Shown here piece by piece: positions 10,683 to 22,965 of a stretch of DNA of 64,000 nucleotides. This DNA comes from Lucifuga dentata. Taxonomy: Eukaryota; Chordata; Actinopteri; Ophidiiformes; Bythitidae. Each line of letters starts with the position of its first letter. The first letter of the stretch is position 1. The position numbers and the translations under genes were made by a program. The notes beneath the pieces are model-generated. The model saw only the letters and a list, made by a program, of their open reading frames with translations, was not told the DNA's origin and made no database searches. The DNA is taken from the NCBI GenBank assembly GCA_014773175.1, contig VXCM01000143.1:1-64000 (forward strand). Reading direction: 5' to 3'.

Positions 10683-13531
10683 TGTGCGCTAGATGAAAGT
10701 CTGATAATTTACCTCCCCCTTAATCTCCATATCAAGGCCCCCTTACTTGTTTATACTGCTATGAGCTTTTCATACTTTACACTTCAAATGAGTGTACATC
10801 TTTGAAACCTTTAATGTCCAGATGTCAGGAGTTTAGCAAATCAGATTAATTTAGCTCAGGTTTTGTTCCTTTTACTGGCAAAACCCTTCACTCTGCAATA
10901 AATTACAATAAATACTGTGTATCTGATTTGAGACCATAGCAAAAAGCAAAAAAAAAAAAAAAAAAANAAAAAAAAAAAAAAAAAAAATGCTCAGCTAAAT
11001 GAAAATGTCAACTAGTGAGCGGAGATCAATAAGCTTAAATGCAAATGTTTGTATAAACAAAATATCGATTACATCAAAATGATAAATGATCGTAACATTT
11101 CTCAATTGACTGGACTATTTTGTCCCTCTAATGTAATTATGGGATTACAAGAATAGTATATTCCATTTAGGGTTTTTTTCTTTTTCTTGTGTTTTGCAAG
11201 AACCATTTCCTCATTCAGAAATAGTTAATAAGAGGTGAGCAGGTGATGAAAACATTAACGTGTAAGAAGAAACTCTGCATAGTTAAGCATTTAGAAAGCC
11301 TTAATTTTCAGGCTAAAAGAAGATTTATTTGAGAAGATGGGTGCAACATAGCTCTCATCATAAGACAATATTGATGTAATGTTACATTTGGGTCACCTTT
11401 GTCAGACCTGAGCCAAGAGAATGATTTATTCATTAAAATCTGCAATTTGTTGCTACAAGAGATTCAGTGTTGCTCAGTTGGTTGAAGCAGCATAAAATAA
11501 TCTGCTTGTCCTGGGCCTGGATCCAGAGCACAAAAGCCATATAACCAGAGTCATGCAAAATTAATTGTCACAAGGGGACTCTGAAATATAGATGTTGTGT
11601 AGAGACTAGAGTAAGGATGAAATATTAAATTCAGATTAATACTGTGTATGATAAATATATCACAGTGTATCATGAATTTGATCACACTTGGACATGTCTG
11701 GAATTTTGTTCAGATCGACCTGCTTTCGACTTCTCTGGGTAGCATTTCCAACATGCAAACAAGAATTACTGGCTTCAATAACCACATGAAGATAAGGTAA
11801 GGCTTTTGTTAAATGGGATTTAGGAGGAAATGTCAGCTGGACTCATTTAGGTGATAGAAGCACAGTGGACTGGCCATTAAACAGTAAAACAGCTCCTTTT
11901 ATTTGGGGACTGATGGATGAGGCAGTCATCTTTATTCACAGCTTTCCCTGTCAAATGGAACAAATCTTTATGTGGCCTCTCATTATTTCTCTCTGCATTT
12001 ATCCCTCAAAAACAGCTATAGAGAAGAAGACCCCCTCTCCCCACCTCTGACTTTGTCCTTAATAAAAATAACAATCAAATTAGCTCCCTCTCCTCTCCTG
12101 TTTTCTGTGACAGAATTAGTCACCCCTAATGAATCTGCTCCATTGCCTGCAACCTGTACTGATATCTAACCTCATGATGACGATGACGATGATAATAGAG
12201 AGATAAGACAGAGTACTGGATGAGGCATCAAAGAGGGTGAGGGTAGTACAGAGTAAAGCAGGAGAGATCAGTCTCTCTACAAGAGGGTTGCCACAGGGTG
12301 CCATTCAGTAAACTAAGGTAAGACGAGCCAGGGGAGGTAGCGAGTTTCAAACGACATGGGAGCAAGAGGCTCAAGTTAAGTAAACCTGGAGAGACCACAA
12401 CAGTGGGTGGTGTTGGAAGGTGGTGTTGGCTGCCTCACTCTTGGAGTGACGCAGCCAAAAAGATTACACAGGATGAGCCAGTGGGTGGGCATACATGACA
12501 TGTCCATGATATGAAGCAAGATTAAAAGGACACACCAGAACAAAAGATTATAGACTTAGGAAAGGACATTAAAAGACTAAATACAGAGAGTGTGGTAACC
12601 GCTGGGCTACAAAAGACACTGATGTTACCTGCTGACTTTTCTAAAGTTTCTGAAATTATAAGGACCACATTCCTGGGGCCAAAAGACCCTTGTCACATGC
12701 TGGATCCAAAAGGAAGTGGACAGAATTGTGAGGCATGTCTTACTCAGAGGGGTGTGTGTGTGTGTGGTTGTGACAGTCTGGGTACAGGCCAGATGAGTGA
12801 TGGATTTGATCCGCTGACAGTTTGAAAACCCAGATGCATTCCAAATGACACACACCTTGAAGGCATCAATCATGACAAGGTTCAAGTGATTTAATGCAAG
12901 ATACAAGTCGCGTTGTCCACTAGTCCATGACAGCCAGCATTTGTGGCTTCTTGTGTGCAGCTCTGCGTATACGTGCAGAGATGTCGTCATAGAGACGATA
13001 GCTCATCGTTGTACATGAGGTGATCTGACCATGAATCCAGCAGAGAGGCTGGAGATTTGACATCTAAATGGGCAGCAAGTTCCTTGTGTGCCTTGTGGGG
13101 GAAAACACAATGAGGAAAGTTTGCACACCTACTTTGTCTCTTTCAGTTACAGTGCTGTTACTTTGAAACTAGCGTCATAAACAGGCTGAATCAAGTGGAA
13201 TGCTTTGCTTGCAGAGCTGATCTTTGGCCACACAGGACAACAGAACTCTATGTGAGCCTGAAAGTTCATTTCATTAGGGCTATGGATTAAAAACTCAGAC
13301 ATCCTGCTGCCCAGGAGAACATGGCAGGGTAATATACTGTAGCTGTTGGTCTGTGAGAGGCTTTGGCGAGCCAGAGTTTGTATAAGGATCACTTCCTGTG
13401 TTTCAGTGACAATGCTACAAATATGACAGACAGTTGGGTGCGTTCCCAACTAAACTTCAACTTATACAATGCCTTACTCTCTCTAATCAAGCTGATGGAG
13501 TTATAGGCACATTTAGGACAGAACACTTTAA

Positions 13532-13855
13532 AGGACCACACTGGTGATTTTGCATGTTTAAGCCCAATAAATGTGCACACGTTATGTTACTGACAACCAT
13601 TTTCCAAAACAAAACTATATTTTAGCTTTCAGTTATTTTGCCAAATTCCTTAATCTTTCAAAATCAAACATTTAGGTGACACACTTTAAAATTCAATGTT
13701 TTGCCGATTAACACGTATGTCCAAATGTAGAAGACATGGTTGTTTTTTAATTTCTCTGTAAAAGCAGTCTTCTCCTCTGATGATATTCCCTGGTGGACAC
13801 ACACATTTTCATCCTTAGCTTCCTTTGCTGGTAATAAAATGATAATAACATTGTC
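13532..13855 (+). mobile_element. foldback family copy A, right end missing
   Basis: It begins after TTAA (13528-13531) with AGGACCACACTGG, then GCATGTTTAAGCCCAATA, GTTACTGACAACCATTTTCC, CTTTCAAAATCAAA and TGGTGGACACA, collinear with the copies at 47751 and 50214. Similarity fades near 13855 and no right inverted terminus is found, so the copy is truncated. Confidence 0.75.
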
Positions 13856-15473
13856 AGGGTCCAGTGGAATGCAAAGAAGATATGCCTGCAACCTAGGCCT
13901 TTAGCTGCTACGTCAGAAAACATGGACTTAACATCTGAATATGGGGATAAAGAAATTATTCAAATAAGTCATAATTAATACAATGACTGAAGAAACACAA
14001 AAGCCATAAGAGTCCTGTGTAGGATAGAGAATTACTTTCAGAATAAACTTGAGGAAAGCATGGCAAATTATTACTCTGCTGACTTTATACAGTGCCAGAA
14101 AGCAATTTACATGTCATAACAATCCCATTCAGAGAGAAATCTGTTGGCGAAGATATGGGGCCGATCAAATGCCAATTCAACCAGCTAAGTTAGCTTCAGT
14201 GAAAATGCTTATTGAACAGCAGAAACTTACAAAACAAGAGTTAGAGAGAAGCACAGCGTTGATTTAGGAGGTGGGGCCACAAAACCGACTGGGATGCCAG
14301 ACAGAAAAGTCTGATCTGAAAACCTATGTGCTCTTACATCTCAGCAAGCTGCCTCTAATTAAAGGAGCTGTCACGTACCATTGAGCAGATTGAAATTCTC
14401 TAGTTAGAACAAGAAACAGTACATACGAAAAGATCGACTTTACTTCTGAGACAGACACATGCACTTATCTTCTAAAGCTAAGGAGAGATGCAGCAACGTC
14501 ACAAGAGAGGAAGGGAGCAATGGGAGGAGAGGGAGAAGAAGAAGAGATAAGTGGGTCGGGGATGTAAGAAAGGAAGAAGACAAGTAGGGAAAGCATACAG
14601 ATTATCTGTGAGAGAGAGCGAGAGTTTGAAAATACATGGAAGTGGAGCTGAACTTTGAAAGTGGAGGTAGCACAGCAAGAAGAAAGAGAAGTTCTGCGCT
14701 CTGTGTGTTTAAATATGAGCAAAGCTTCTGGATTAATCGGCTGCCATGTTGCCACAGGAGGCATCTGTTCTGCTCGGCCCTGTTCTGACTCCTGTTCTGA
14801 CTCGAGCACCAACCAGCTCACAAAATGTTCTACTCACATTCACCCCGAAGACCAAATGCAATCTGCAAAAAGGCCCTCACAGGAATGAGATTCTTATGAA
14901 AGACCATGTAATGACATAGTTAAGATTTTACTGTTTAGACACACACACACACACAGAATTGTTTCTACATTACTCTGAGTGTCATCAAAATTGGATACCA
15001 TTATCTTTAAGCAATATTCCATTCATCCATTTTCTATACCATTTATCTAGCTCACGGTTTCTGTATGCAATATAAGTGCTACTATATTTAATAATAAGCT
15101 CATAAACTTGCAATTAAAACATATAGTCTTTAAATAATAGGCTTCCGTTTTGCAATAAATGCAAGTTTCTTCCTCGATGCCTAATTTGATGTCTCAAATT
15201 GTACAGCAGTGACATTGTACAAGAAAAAAATGTCTATTTTTAAACAAGTTTACAAGGCAGTGTGTGACTCAGATAAGTCAGTGCTGGTGCCAACGTTGCT
15301 TTACTGGGCTTCACTGGGGTCTGAAAATTACTGGTGGAAAAACTCTTGCTGACTTTAAGTTCTGGTTTAGTTTGCATTACTATAAATGTAAAAATCCAAC
15401 TTTGACATACAGTGAAAGCAGCATTTATGAAATAAGTAGCCTAATTACGTCTCCCTCTTACTCTATATACACT

Positions 15474-15516
<43 letters not shown>

Positions 15517-15537
15517 AGAGAGATAATNATATACACT

Positions 15538-15580
<43 letters not shown>

Positions 15581-17813
15581 AGAGAGATAATTGTCTCCTC
15601 TTACTCTATACACTCATACACACACAGACACAGAGAGAGACTTTCTGCCCGTTTCACTTAATAAGATTATCACTTATACTACAAAATATTCCTTTGGCTG
15701 TTGAATCATTAAAAACAATAAAGAAAAATTACAAGCTCATGCACATAAAAAGGCAAAACGTTATAAATGCTGTGTAAAATTATTCTGCGTACATGTGAAA
15801 ATCTCACAAGGTTGTGCAAAATGTCACTACTAAATTTAAAAAGGGGTATATCTGAGGAAAGCTGATCCTGGAGATGAAAGAAAAATACACAAAACGTTTA
15901 TGTGTGCCATAATGCCCTGTGATAAAGCCTATGTGTGAACAGGTTCTGCTGCATGGAAGAAAGGTTGGAAGATGCATCCTATATAGCCTGAAAATGGGTT
16001 TGTTATGTGACTTATTGATTGTTTGATTGATTTTTATAATGTTGTTAGCAGGACAGAGACAGCAGCAGGATAGGCAGGAAACCTAGGCCTCCTCCTGCAT
16101 AGTGCTTAAAAACTCACCCTTCTTCCAAAAATATGAAGTCATGAACACATTTAATTAGTACCATTATGACTGCTATGTTTCTGTGCAATCTAGAAGTGCA
16201 TAAGCAGTGATGACAGAATGGTGATTAAACCTCCAATTATTTGCTTAGAGTGTTCCAATTTCATATTTCTGTGTGCAATAATTTCAAGTACACAGTCCCA
16301 TGTTTTAATACTGATTAATAACCTCCTGAAACTATTCATATTGAATCAACTATAATCAACTTTTGCTCTTCACACCCATACACCCATGAATTAAACTCTC
16401 TTATTTACTAAACCACATAAGCAGACACTTAATGAGAAAAACAAGATTTTATGGCATTACTCTTCTCAGTCCTCTTTCTATAGTGTGATTTTTTTTGCAA
16501 CTTTACCAATATTTAAATTCAGTGGAAGGAAATTAATTCCTGTTTGTAGAGTGATTTAAGATCCAGGATCTAACTAACAAATAACATATTTTAAAGTGAT
16601 TCTGTTCTGTTTCCGCAGAAAGATAGGAGTTGTCTAAGGATAATCAGAAAAACAACACCCCTTGACCTTCATGTTTTCCAGTTACAGGATATGATGGTAA
16701 AATGGAAAATGTAATCTTGGATATGACTGAAGGTTGGTGTGAGAGGTGGTGAAAACACCTTCAGATGAGTCAAGAGATACTTGTATTTTATGAAAGCAGT
16801 AACCAAAGTCAAAACATGCAACAAATCTAGACCGAGGGGGGGGGGGGGAACCTGGCACAGATGTTTTAAGAAATCCAAATCATGGGAAAATGTCCTTTAT
16901 GCTGCAAAAACCAAATTATAGCTCTTTGGTGATCCAGAGTGACATTCTGTTCACAAACAACAAATTTTAACTTAAAAAAAAAGAAAGAAAGGACCACCCA
17001 CAGACAAATGATGGGCTGCTCTATTGCCTCTGATAGTGGAAAACATCAATCACTTTCAGACCATCATGGAATAAATGGATCACTAAAGCATTTTGGAACA
17101 AATTGTGATCTGCTGCCAGAAAACTGGATGACAGTCAGCGCTTGTGGGTAAAAGTTTAGAAGATCAAAAATAAAAGTACATACACATTAATGCCTCATTG
17201 CCAGATTTTAGCCTATACTGCAGAAAAAATAAATAAACTACATTTTACAGCAAGACACAGCTTCAAAACTCCCAGTAAGAAAGGTGTAAGCATTCTCTCT
17301 CTCTCTCTCAAGACCCATGTGAAATCTTCACTCAACTAATGGTCCTGACACTGCTTCTGTAATGTTTATTAAGGAGGAAAGAGTTACTTCAATTAATGTT
17401 AATGAATCATGTAAGGAGGATCACTGGTGGTAATTCACTGACTGGAGCCAATAACAGATTTGACAATAAAGCTCATCTTCAGTGCAGCCTCTCATCATGA
17501 GCATAGCCTCCTGTTCATCTTCACACCTACTGTGCTATAAGGGTACACTGTCGAACACATCATCGTGATGTGATGATCGCAGCTAATTTCATCCGAGTCT
17601 GGGCTGTATGTTTTTATTGACATGAAGAGTCTCAAAATGAGTAACAAGTCTGAAAAAGAATCTGCCAGCTCAGGATCCAATGTCACACTCTGTGTGAGGC
17701 AAAGATAGCTGGCAAATGTTTAGATTGTTGCCTATCTTCAGCATAAAGACTGCCAATTCCAGCATGAGCCAGTAAGAAATCTTTTAATGGTCTCTTCCCC
17801 CCCCCCCCAAAAN

Positions 17814-17849
<36 letters not shown>

Positions 17850-18315
17850 GCCTATGTTTAGAGTGAGACACCATGTGATCAAATATCAATATCTGCTCAG
17901 CAGGAGTCTTGTGCTGCTAAACTTCTGCCTGCGGCATGAAAAACCAGTGCAACATTTCACAAATATTCCACGAGAAAAATTTTCATGGATGTCAATGTGA
18001 GATTGTATATATCCTCAGGCACACACAAACATGTATATAGTATATTTGCACGCACATACACAAATACTGAAGTGGGAGGAAATGTTAAATCTCCTGGCCT
18101 ACCTCCCCATGTTCTCCAGCCTCACTCTTGGGTTTCATTATCAATCATGCCCAGCTCTCCCAGGACTGTGTAATTTCCAAATAAATAAATCATTAGTGGC
18201 TCCAGCACAAGGATTAATCACTGGCTGCTGCTTCTGCCTCTCTGTGGGAGTGTACAGTCACTCCCACCACATTCACATCAAGCCTCATCAGCAGCAGCAA
18301 CTAGCTGGGCGACAT
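13856..18315. other. non-coding stretch
   Basis: No gene recognised. It holds (AC)9 near 14940, a CCATCCATTTTCTATACC-like retroelement fragment near 15018-15050, the duplicated (AC)n block at 15465-15591, poly-G at 16838-16847, (CT)n at 17293-17309 and a C/A homopolymer pair with N at 17813. A purine-rich patch lies near 14500-14700. Confidence 0.55.
15465..15591. repeat. duplicated (AC)n-(AG)n block around a single N
   Basis: A 63-bp unit (ATATACACTCAT, 18 AC, AGAGAG, ATAAT) occurs identically at 15465-15527 and 15529-15591, separated by one N at 15528. Probably one real copy presented twice by the assembly. Confidence 0.9.
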
Positions 18316-18346
18316 GTCAGTGCTGCCATGGATTGGCAGCACTGAC
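18316..18346. repeat. 12-bp perfect hairpin
   Basis: Arms GTCAGTGCTGCC and GGCAGCACTGAC with a 7-nt loop. Confidence 0.85.
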
Positions 18347-18641
18347 TGTGGGGATTAGAAGTCTGGAACCTGTACATAATGCTCATTTCGGCTCTTTTTA
18401 TCTGACACACTTTCACTTCTTGATCAGTCTGCCTTTCTCAGATGCTATTAAGAACCAAAGATAAAGTCATCTCCATATATTTGCAGCATTTCCATAAATG
18501 GGATTCTATCTATAATGAAAATCTGGGATTTGTGGATGATGTAGCTTTGCGGGCAACATGATGATGTGTAATTGAGCCACATAGCAGAGGGGGTTTTGAT
18601 GGGATGAGATGCAATGCAATGACAGTAAAAGCAGGACAGTT

Positions 18642-18679
18642 GTTATTCTCCACTTTGCTACAGCAAAGTGGAGAATAAC
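18642..18679. repeat. 18-bp perfect hairpin with 2-nt loop
   Basis: Arm GTTATTCTCCACTTTGCT (18642-18659) is followed after AC by its exact reverse complement (18662-18679). Confidence 0.92.
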
Positions 18680-19004
18680 TCTGCTAATTGCTCACAGAGC
18701 ACATCAACCTTTAGTACAGCTAAATGCTTGTTTCCTAAAAATCAAATAATCCTTTGATGTACCATGGATTTATCTCTTCCAACTGAATGGAAAAAAATTC
18801 CACCACTGCTATTTGTTACATTGGATAATTCTGTGCTTACAAGTTCATTCTTGTGCTTACAAGTCTTTCTGAAACATAGTTAGACACAAGTGCCATGGAA
18901 TTCCCAGAAAATGGCATTTTTGTCAGAGAATCAGAGTGAACCAAAACTTGGTTGGCGGTACAACATTCAAGACAAAGTTATAACATAAACTAAGCCCATC
19001 TATG

Positions 19005-19195
19005 AAGGTTCATCTCAGTCATCCAGGTGGTAAAATGTCTAGAAGGTTGAATTTGAGTCAATGGACTCAAATAAAACAAAAAAGCTTGAGAATGTTTCGC
19101 CATTCATCCAAAAGGATGAACAGACCTGAAGAAGCCTTTCACAAAACATTTTTAAGTTTTTTTTTCTTCAGTCCAATGACTCAACTTTAACATTT
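19005..19195. repeat. dispersed repeat fragment
   Basis: The text 'GTTCATCTCAGTCATCCAGG' and 'GACCTGAAGAAGCCTTTCAC' followed by 'AAAACATTTTTAAG' is a divergent version of a teleost repeat carrying 'CTGAAGAAGC..GGATGAGAGGCGAAACGT'. I recognise the pattern but not the family name. Confidence 0.45.
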
Positions 19196-19296
19196 TAGAC
19201 ATAATCTAGGTCTTTTATTCTAAATACACCAATGTCAATTTATGCCAATAAATGCCAAGACAACAGTTTTTAAACTAATGTTCAGAGAAAATAAGG

Positions 19297-19510
19297 CAGC
19301 ATTTCTCAAACTGTGGTATGTGTACCAGATGACTGGAAATTTCTGCAGAGAACTGAAGTCTATGGGAATTGTTATTGTGGAAAATTCTTCACAAATAAAA
19401 GTGGTTTAATTCAGGAATTGTTCTAAGAGTTTAATAATTACTCTCTTCTTTTTTTTTAATTGCCTGTGAACACTATGTACTTCTAGGTGGGAGTCAGTAC
19501 CACATACTCA
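19297..19510. mobile_element. possible hAT-like element fragment
   Basis: It starts CAGCATTTCTCAAACTGTGG then TATGTGTACCAG, resembling hAT termini of the CAGTGTTTCTCAAACTGTGG type. The right end is uncertain; no clear inverted partner or target duplication was found. Confidence 0.4.
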
Positions 19511-22500
19511 CCTGCGATTTTTCTGTGCTTTTCCTTAGAATTGGTGACTTGTTGAAGTGGTTTGGTGTTTGGATTATTCAAAGAACCACTGAAATAAGCT
19601 CATAGAAAATGCCACCTTGGATTCTGGGTCCCAAGGACTTTGCATTCTCCATCATTTTTCAATCTCATGAACGCTATATCATGTCATGAAAATGTCATGT
19701 CAGTCTCCTTTGTCACTTCACACAAGTAATCCTTGGTGTAACTCAAGGAGCAGTTTGGCAACCTAAACCAGTTGCTAGTTGTTCTCTAGCAACTGTTTCA
19801 TAATTATGCTTTAATGCAGTTGTCATTCAAGTGTCACGCTAGCCACGTTAAAGAGCAAGAAAAAGAGACAAGTCATTGAAGCGGACAAGAAAAAGTGGTC
19901 ATATGTGTCTAATCTTTCCATCTGTACTCAGGAAACTTGTCATTTTTATTATGACTACTCTGTGAAACCTCCTCAAGCAGATGAAGACATCATAAATTTA
20001 TGTCATTGTATCTTAACTATTTTTTTTGGAGAAAGTAATCCAAACAAATATGAGTTTATAGGAAAATTAATTATGCCTGAGCAATCATGATAAATGTCTA
20101 TGCTAAATCTTTTTTTTTTTTTTTTTTANTTTTTTTTTTTTTTTTTTTAAACATTTGTTGGTCATGTGTTCAGCTTGCCCAGTTATGTGCTGTTCTTCTA
20201 TCATAGCTTATAGTATATTATCAAAGCAGGAAACAGCAAACAGATTTCAGATTTGCTGTGAGTGCTTTGAAGCATAGGTTGTACTTTCGCTGTCTGTTTG
20301 CTGAACATGATCTAGCATAATTTAGGGTTCAGAGCTTTTCCGGGGTAGAAAACCAAGACGTTTGCGAAGTCTTGTTGATTAGAAAAGACACTGATAAGGA
20401 CATAACATCCACAGTGATCAGAACAGGAGACAAAATTGATTTAATTACTCTGAATAAAAGCTTTTGTCACTTTTATGTCTTTGTGTGCATATGTCTGTTT
20501 GTAGGAGATACTGTAGGTGTTTTACATGAGCCTGTCCACAGAGACACACATAAAGTATGATATTGACAGGCTCTGCTTATACATATCTATTTCTTCAGCA
20601 GTCCTTGTCCTCAGTTTAGTATTCAAATCCTTAAATAAATCACAGCCTGTATATCAGACAATTGGGTGTCCATTTTCCTTTTCTCTCGCCAAGTTCTGTG
20701 CTTGGCTTCATAGGTTTCTTTCTCTCTCTCTTCCTGTAAATCTCTCTTTCCTTCTGCTCTCTTTGTATCCATGCACATATCAGAATTTCAAATGAAAGGG
20801 GTAAAGCAGATAGCCTCTATTTTAATGGAATTACAACAATGAGAGAACATCTAATTACTCTTAAGAGCTTGTGCCAGACACACTGAATCCCATATCTCTG
20901 AGCAACATTGACACTCTGCTGTAAGACACAAGCCAAAAACAGAGAAGGATATGAAAAAAAAGTAAATGGTGAACTTTGTCAGGGAGAAAGGCAGGGGAAC
21001 AGCAGAGGGTAATGGTAGGGATGAACAGAGAGTGCAGCATCTGCAGGGAACAGGGTAATAGATGAGGAAACAAGAGAACAGGCAGTATATTAGAAAGAAG
21101 AGGAGCAATTTCAATTATCATCTGCTAACACATCACAGCAAGTGTGGACTAAAGTCACTGTTTGACTTGAATGGTAGATCAGCTCCAGGTCTCTTTGATG
21201 CTTTGATAGAGCACGTATTGCAATCACTCAGCAATGTCACTCAAGTGGAGGACAGCGGCACTGCTGGGTTTCACAGCACTTATGCTGTCATCTTTGTCCT
21301 TTTAAGTCTCAAAGAGAGCACAAATGAGTGTGCTTACAAACCCCACCACACACACAGACATGCACAGAGACTACATGCAAGGTCATTCTTTTAAATTTTC
21401 TATGAAGAATATGAACAATCTGCTTCGGTGGAGTGGAAGTCTCTAGCTAGATTGTCAGAAGAATCAACACTCCCACAAAGCCAAACACATGATGAGGACT
21501 GTCGAGCATCGAGAGCCAACAAGAAGGCTCACAATGCTCATGCACCTGAATAAGTGATTTCTTGCTGGTCACAAAGTATGTTCTGTGAGGTATTGCATTT
21601 GTACTGTATGTGCGTGTGTGTGCGGTTGGCTCTATCACATATCTCTATGTATGTATCAGGATGCTTGACCGCTCTGACTCATCTCATATATATATATATA
21701 TATATATATCTCAGTACATATCAGCAGCATGGCATCATGCTGAAAAATGTCCATCCATAAAGAAGGAACCAACTGACCTCTGTAAGTTTCGCTTAACAAG
21801 AGCCCCCTAATTTTTAAAGTACGCATACAAGCTGTGAAAGAAAAGTGCTTGTTTTCCAAGTTGGCTGCAGCTGGAGGCTAAAGAATGAACTATCTAACAA
21901 GATGTCTCAGCTTCTTGGCCTGTATGGAAATTAAATCAGATTTTGTCTGAGCTTTGGGTTTTAATAATGTGTTATGGTGAGGAAAAAAAAAAAAAAACAT
22001 TTTAGGTAAGAGAGCTCATAGTATTACAGCATGTTAATGTTTAACACTGGTTTAATGAGGAGTGCAACAGTGAGTCAGGCTCAGTGGATTTCTATGTGTG
22101 ATGTCAGCTAGAGCTGTCAGTTGTCTGTCAATGTGTGACCATGTCAAAAAAAAAAAAAAAAANAAAAAAAAAAAAAAAAAAGTGGAAGAGTGACATAAAT
22201 GTACTTCTAAAGTAAAATTGTTGTTTTTCAGCAAGTTGCACTATTTCTAAATACAGAAAATGTCTATAGATAAACTATCATGATTCTGTGCAAATGTGTT
22301 TTCTGGCCCCTGGCTCCATGCGCATTCTCATTATTGTCAACAGGAAACCCATGTTTCATAAGGTATTGTGAGGGAATGATGAGTTGAAGTCCAACATTAA
22401 GTAAAAAATATTATTTCTTTCAGCTTAGAAGATCAGAAAATATTACACGCTTCAAAAAATAATGACACTTTTATTACTCTTCTAGATACACATCTGTGGC

Positions 22501-22869
22501 CAGCTGCATCAGCTCTTTGTAAGTTTAGCTTTGGCCGAGTTACAACAAAAGTATTTGTTAACTTTGAGACTGCATTGCTATTCTATTAGTTGTTCAAACA
22601 CATTTACAGTCGATTTTAAACCAATGAGTAACTATCAACTGTGAGCAACTCAGTGTATTATGACCATTATAGTAGTACTGCAGTGATTAATTAATGAGGA
22701 ATTGATTTCTTTACTCATGTATCAACTCTACACAAAACAGGTTACAACAACAAAACAGGTTACAGCTTCACACTGTTTTTGATCAGATAGAGAAATCTTT
22801 AAAACTTCAGCCTTATAGGTAAGAAAAGCAAGAACGGAAAGAAACAGAAATGATTTAAGAGGCACTGGA
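19511..22869. other. non-coding stretch
   Basis: No gene recognised. It contains a 40-base T tract with N at 20129, (AT)n at 21686-21709, poly-A at 21981-21995 and a poly-A pair with N at 22163. Confidence 0.55.
21686..21709. repeat. (AT)n microsatellite
   Basis: About 12 AT units. Confidence 0.92.
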
Positions 22870-22965
22870 TTGTTTACACAATATTATCATATAACACGAT
22901 ATCAACCTTCATTTTTTAATATCACGGTTATTGTCAATACTGGTATATCGCGACACCCCTAATCA
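22870..22965 (-). mobile_element. possible DNA-transposon terminus
   Basis: On the minus strand it begins TTAGGGGTGTCGCGATATAC, resembling the TAGGGGTGTCACGATA terminus common in fish hAT-like elements, and continues with GATAT/ATATC-rich sequence. Only one terminus is seen. Confidence 0.45.

Larger units (their letters stand above)
7706..13526. other. non-coding stretch with microsatellites
   Basis: No gene recognised. It contains (CA)n at 9996-10039, (TG)n near 10649-10682 and a poly-A tract broken by N at 10967. Open frames here are short and without known similarity. Confidence 0.6.

Noticed and set aside
11461..11535. tRNA-like text (GCTCAGTTGGTTGAAGCAGC) as a tRNA gene or SINE head
   Set aside because: No convincing B box or cloverleaf; too short to support.
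14465..14821. 118-residue minus-strand open frame
   Set aside because: Low-complexity Ser/Leu/Pro frame from a purine-rich patch; no recognisable domain.
15264..15590. 108-residue plus-strand open frame
   Set aside because: The second half is (AC)n repeat translation and it crosses an assembly N; the first half has no known similarity.
20851..21114. Minus-strand frame starting MKLLLFFLIYCLF, looking like a signal peptide
   Set aside because: Hydrophobicity results from a purine-rich plus strand; the rest has no receptor similarity and does not resemble GRIK4.
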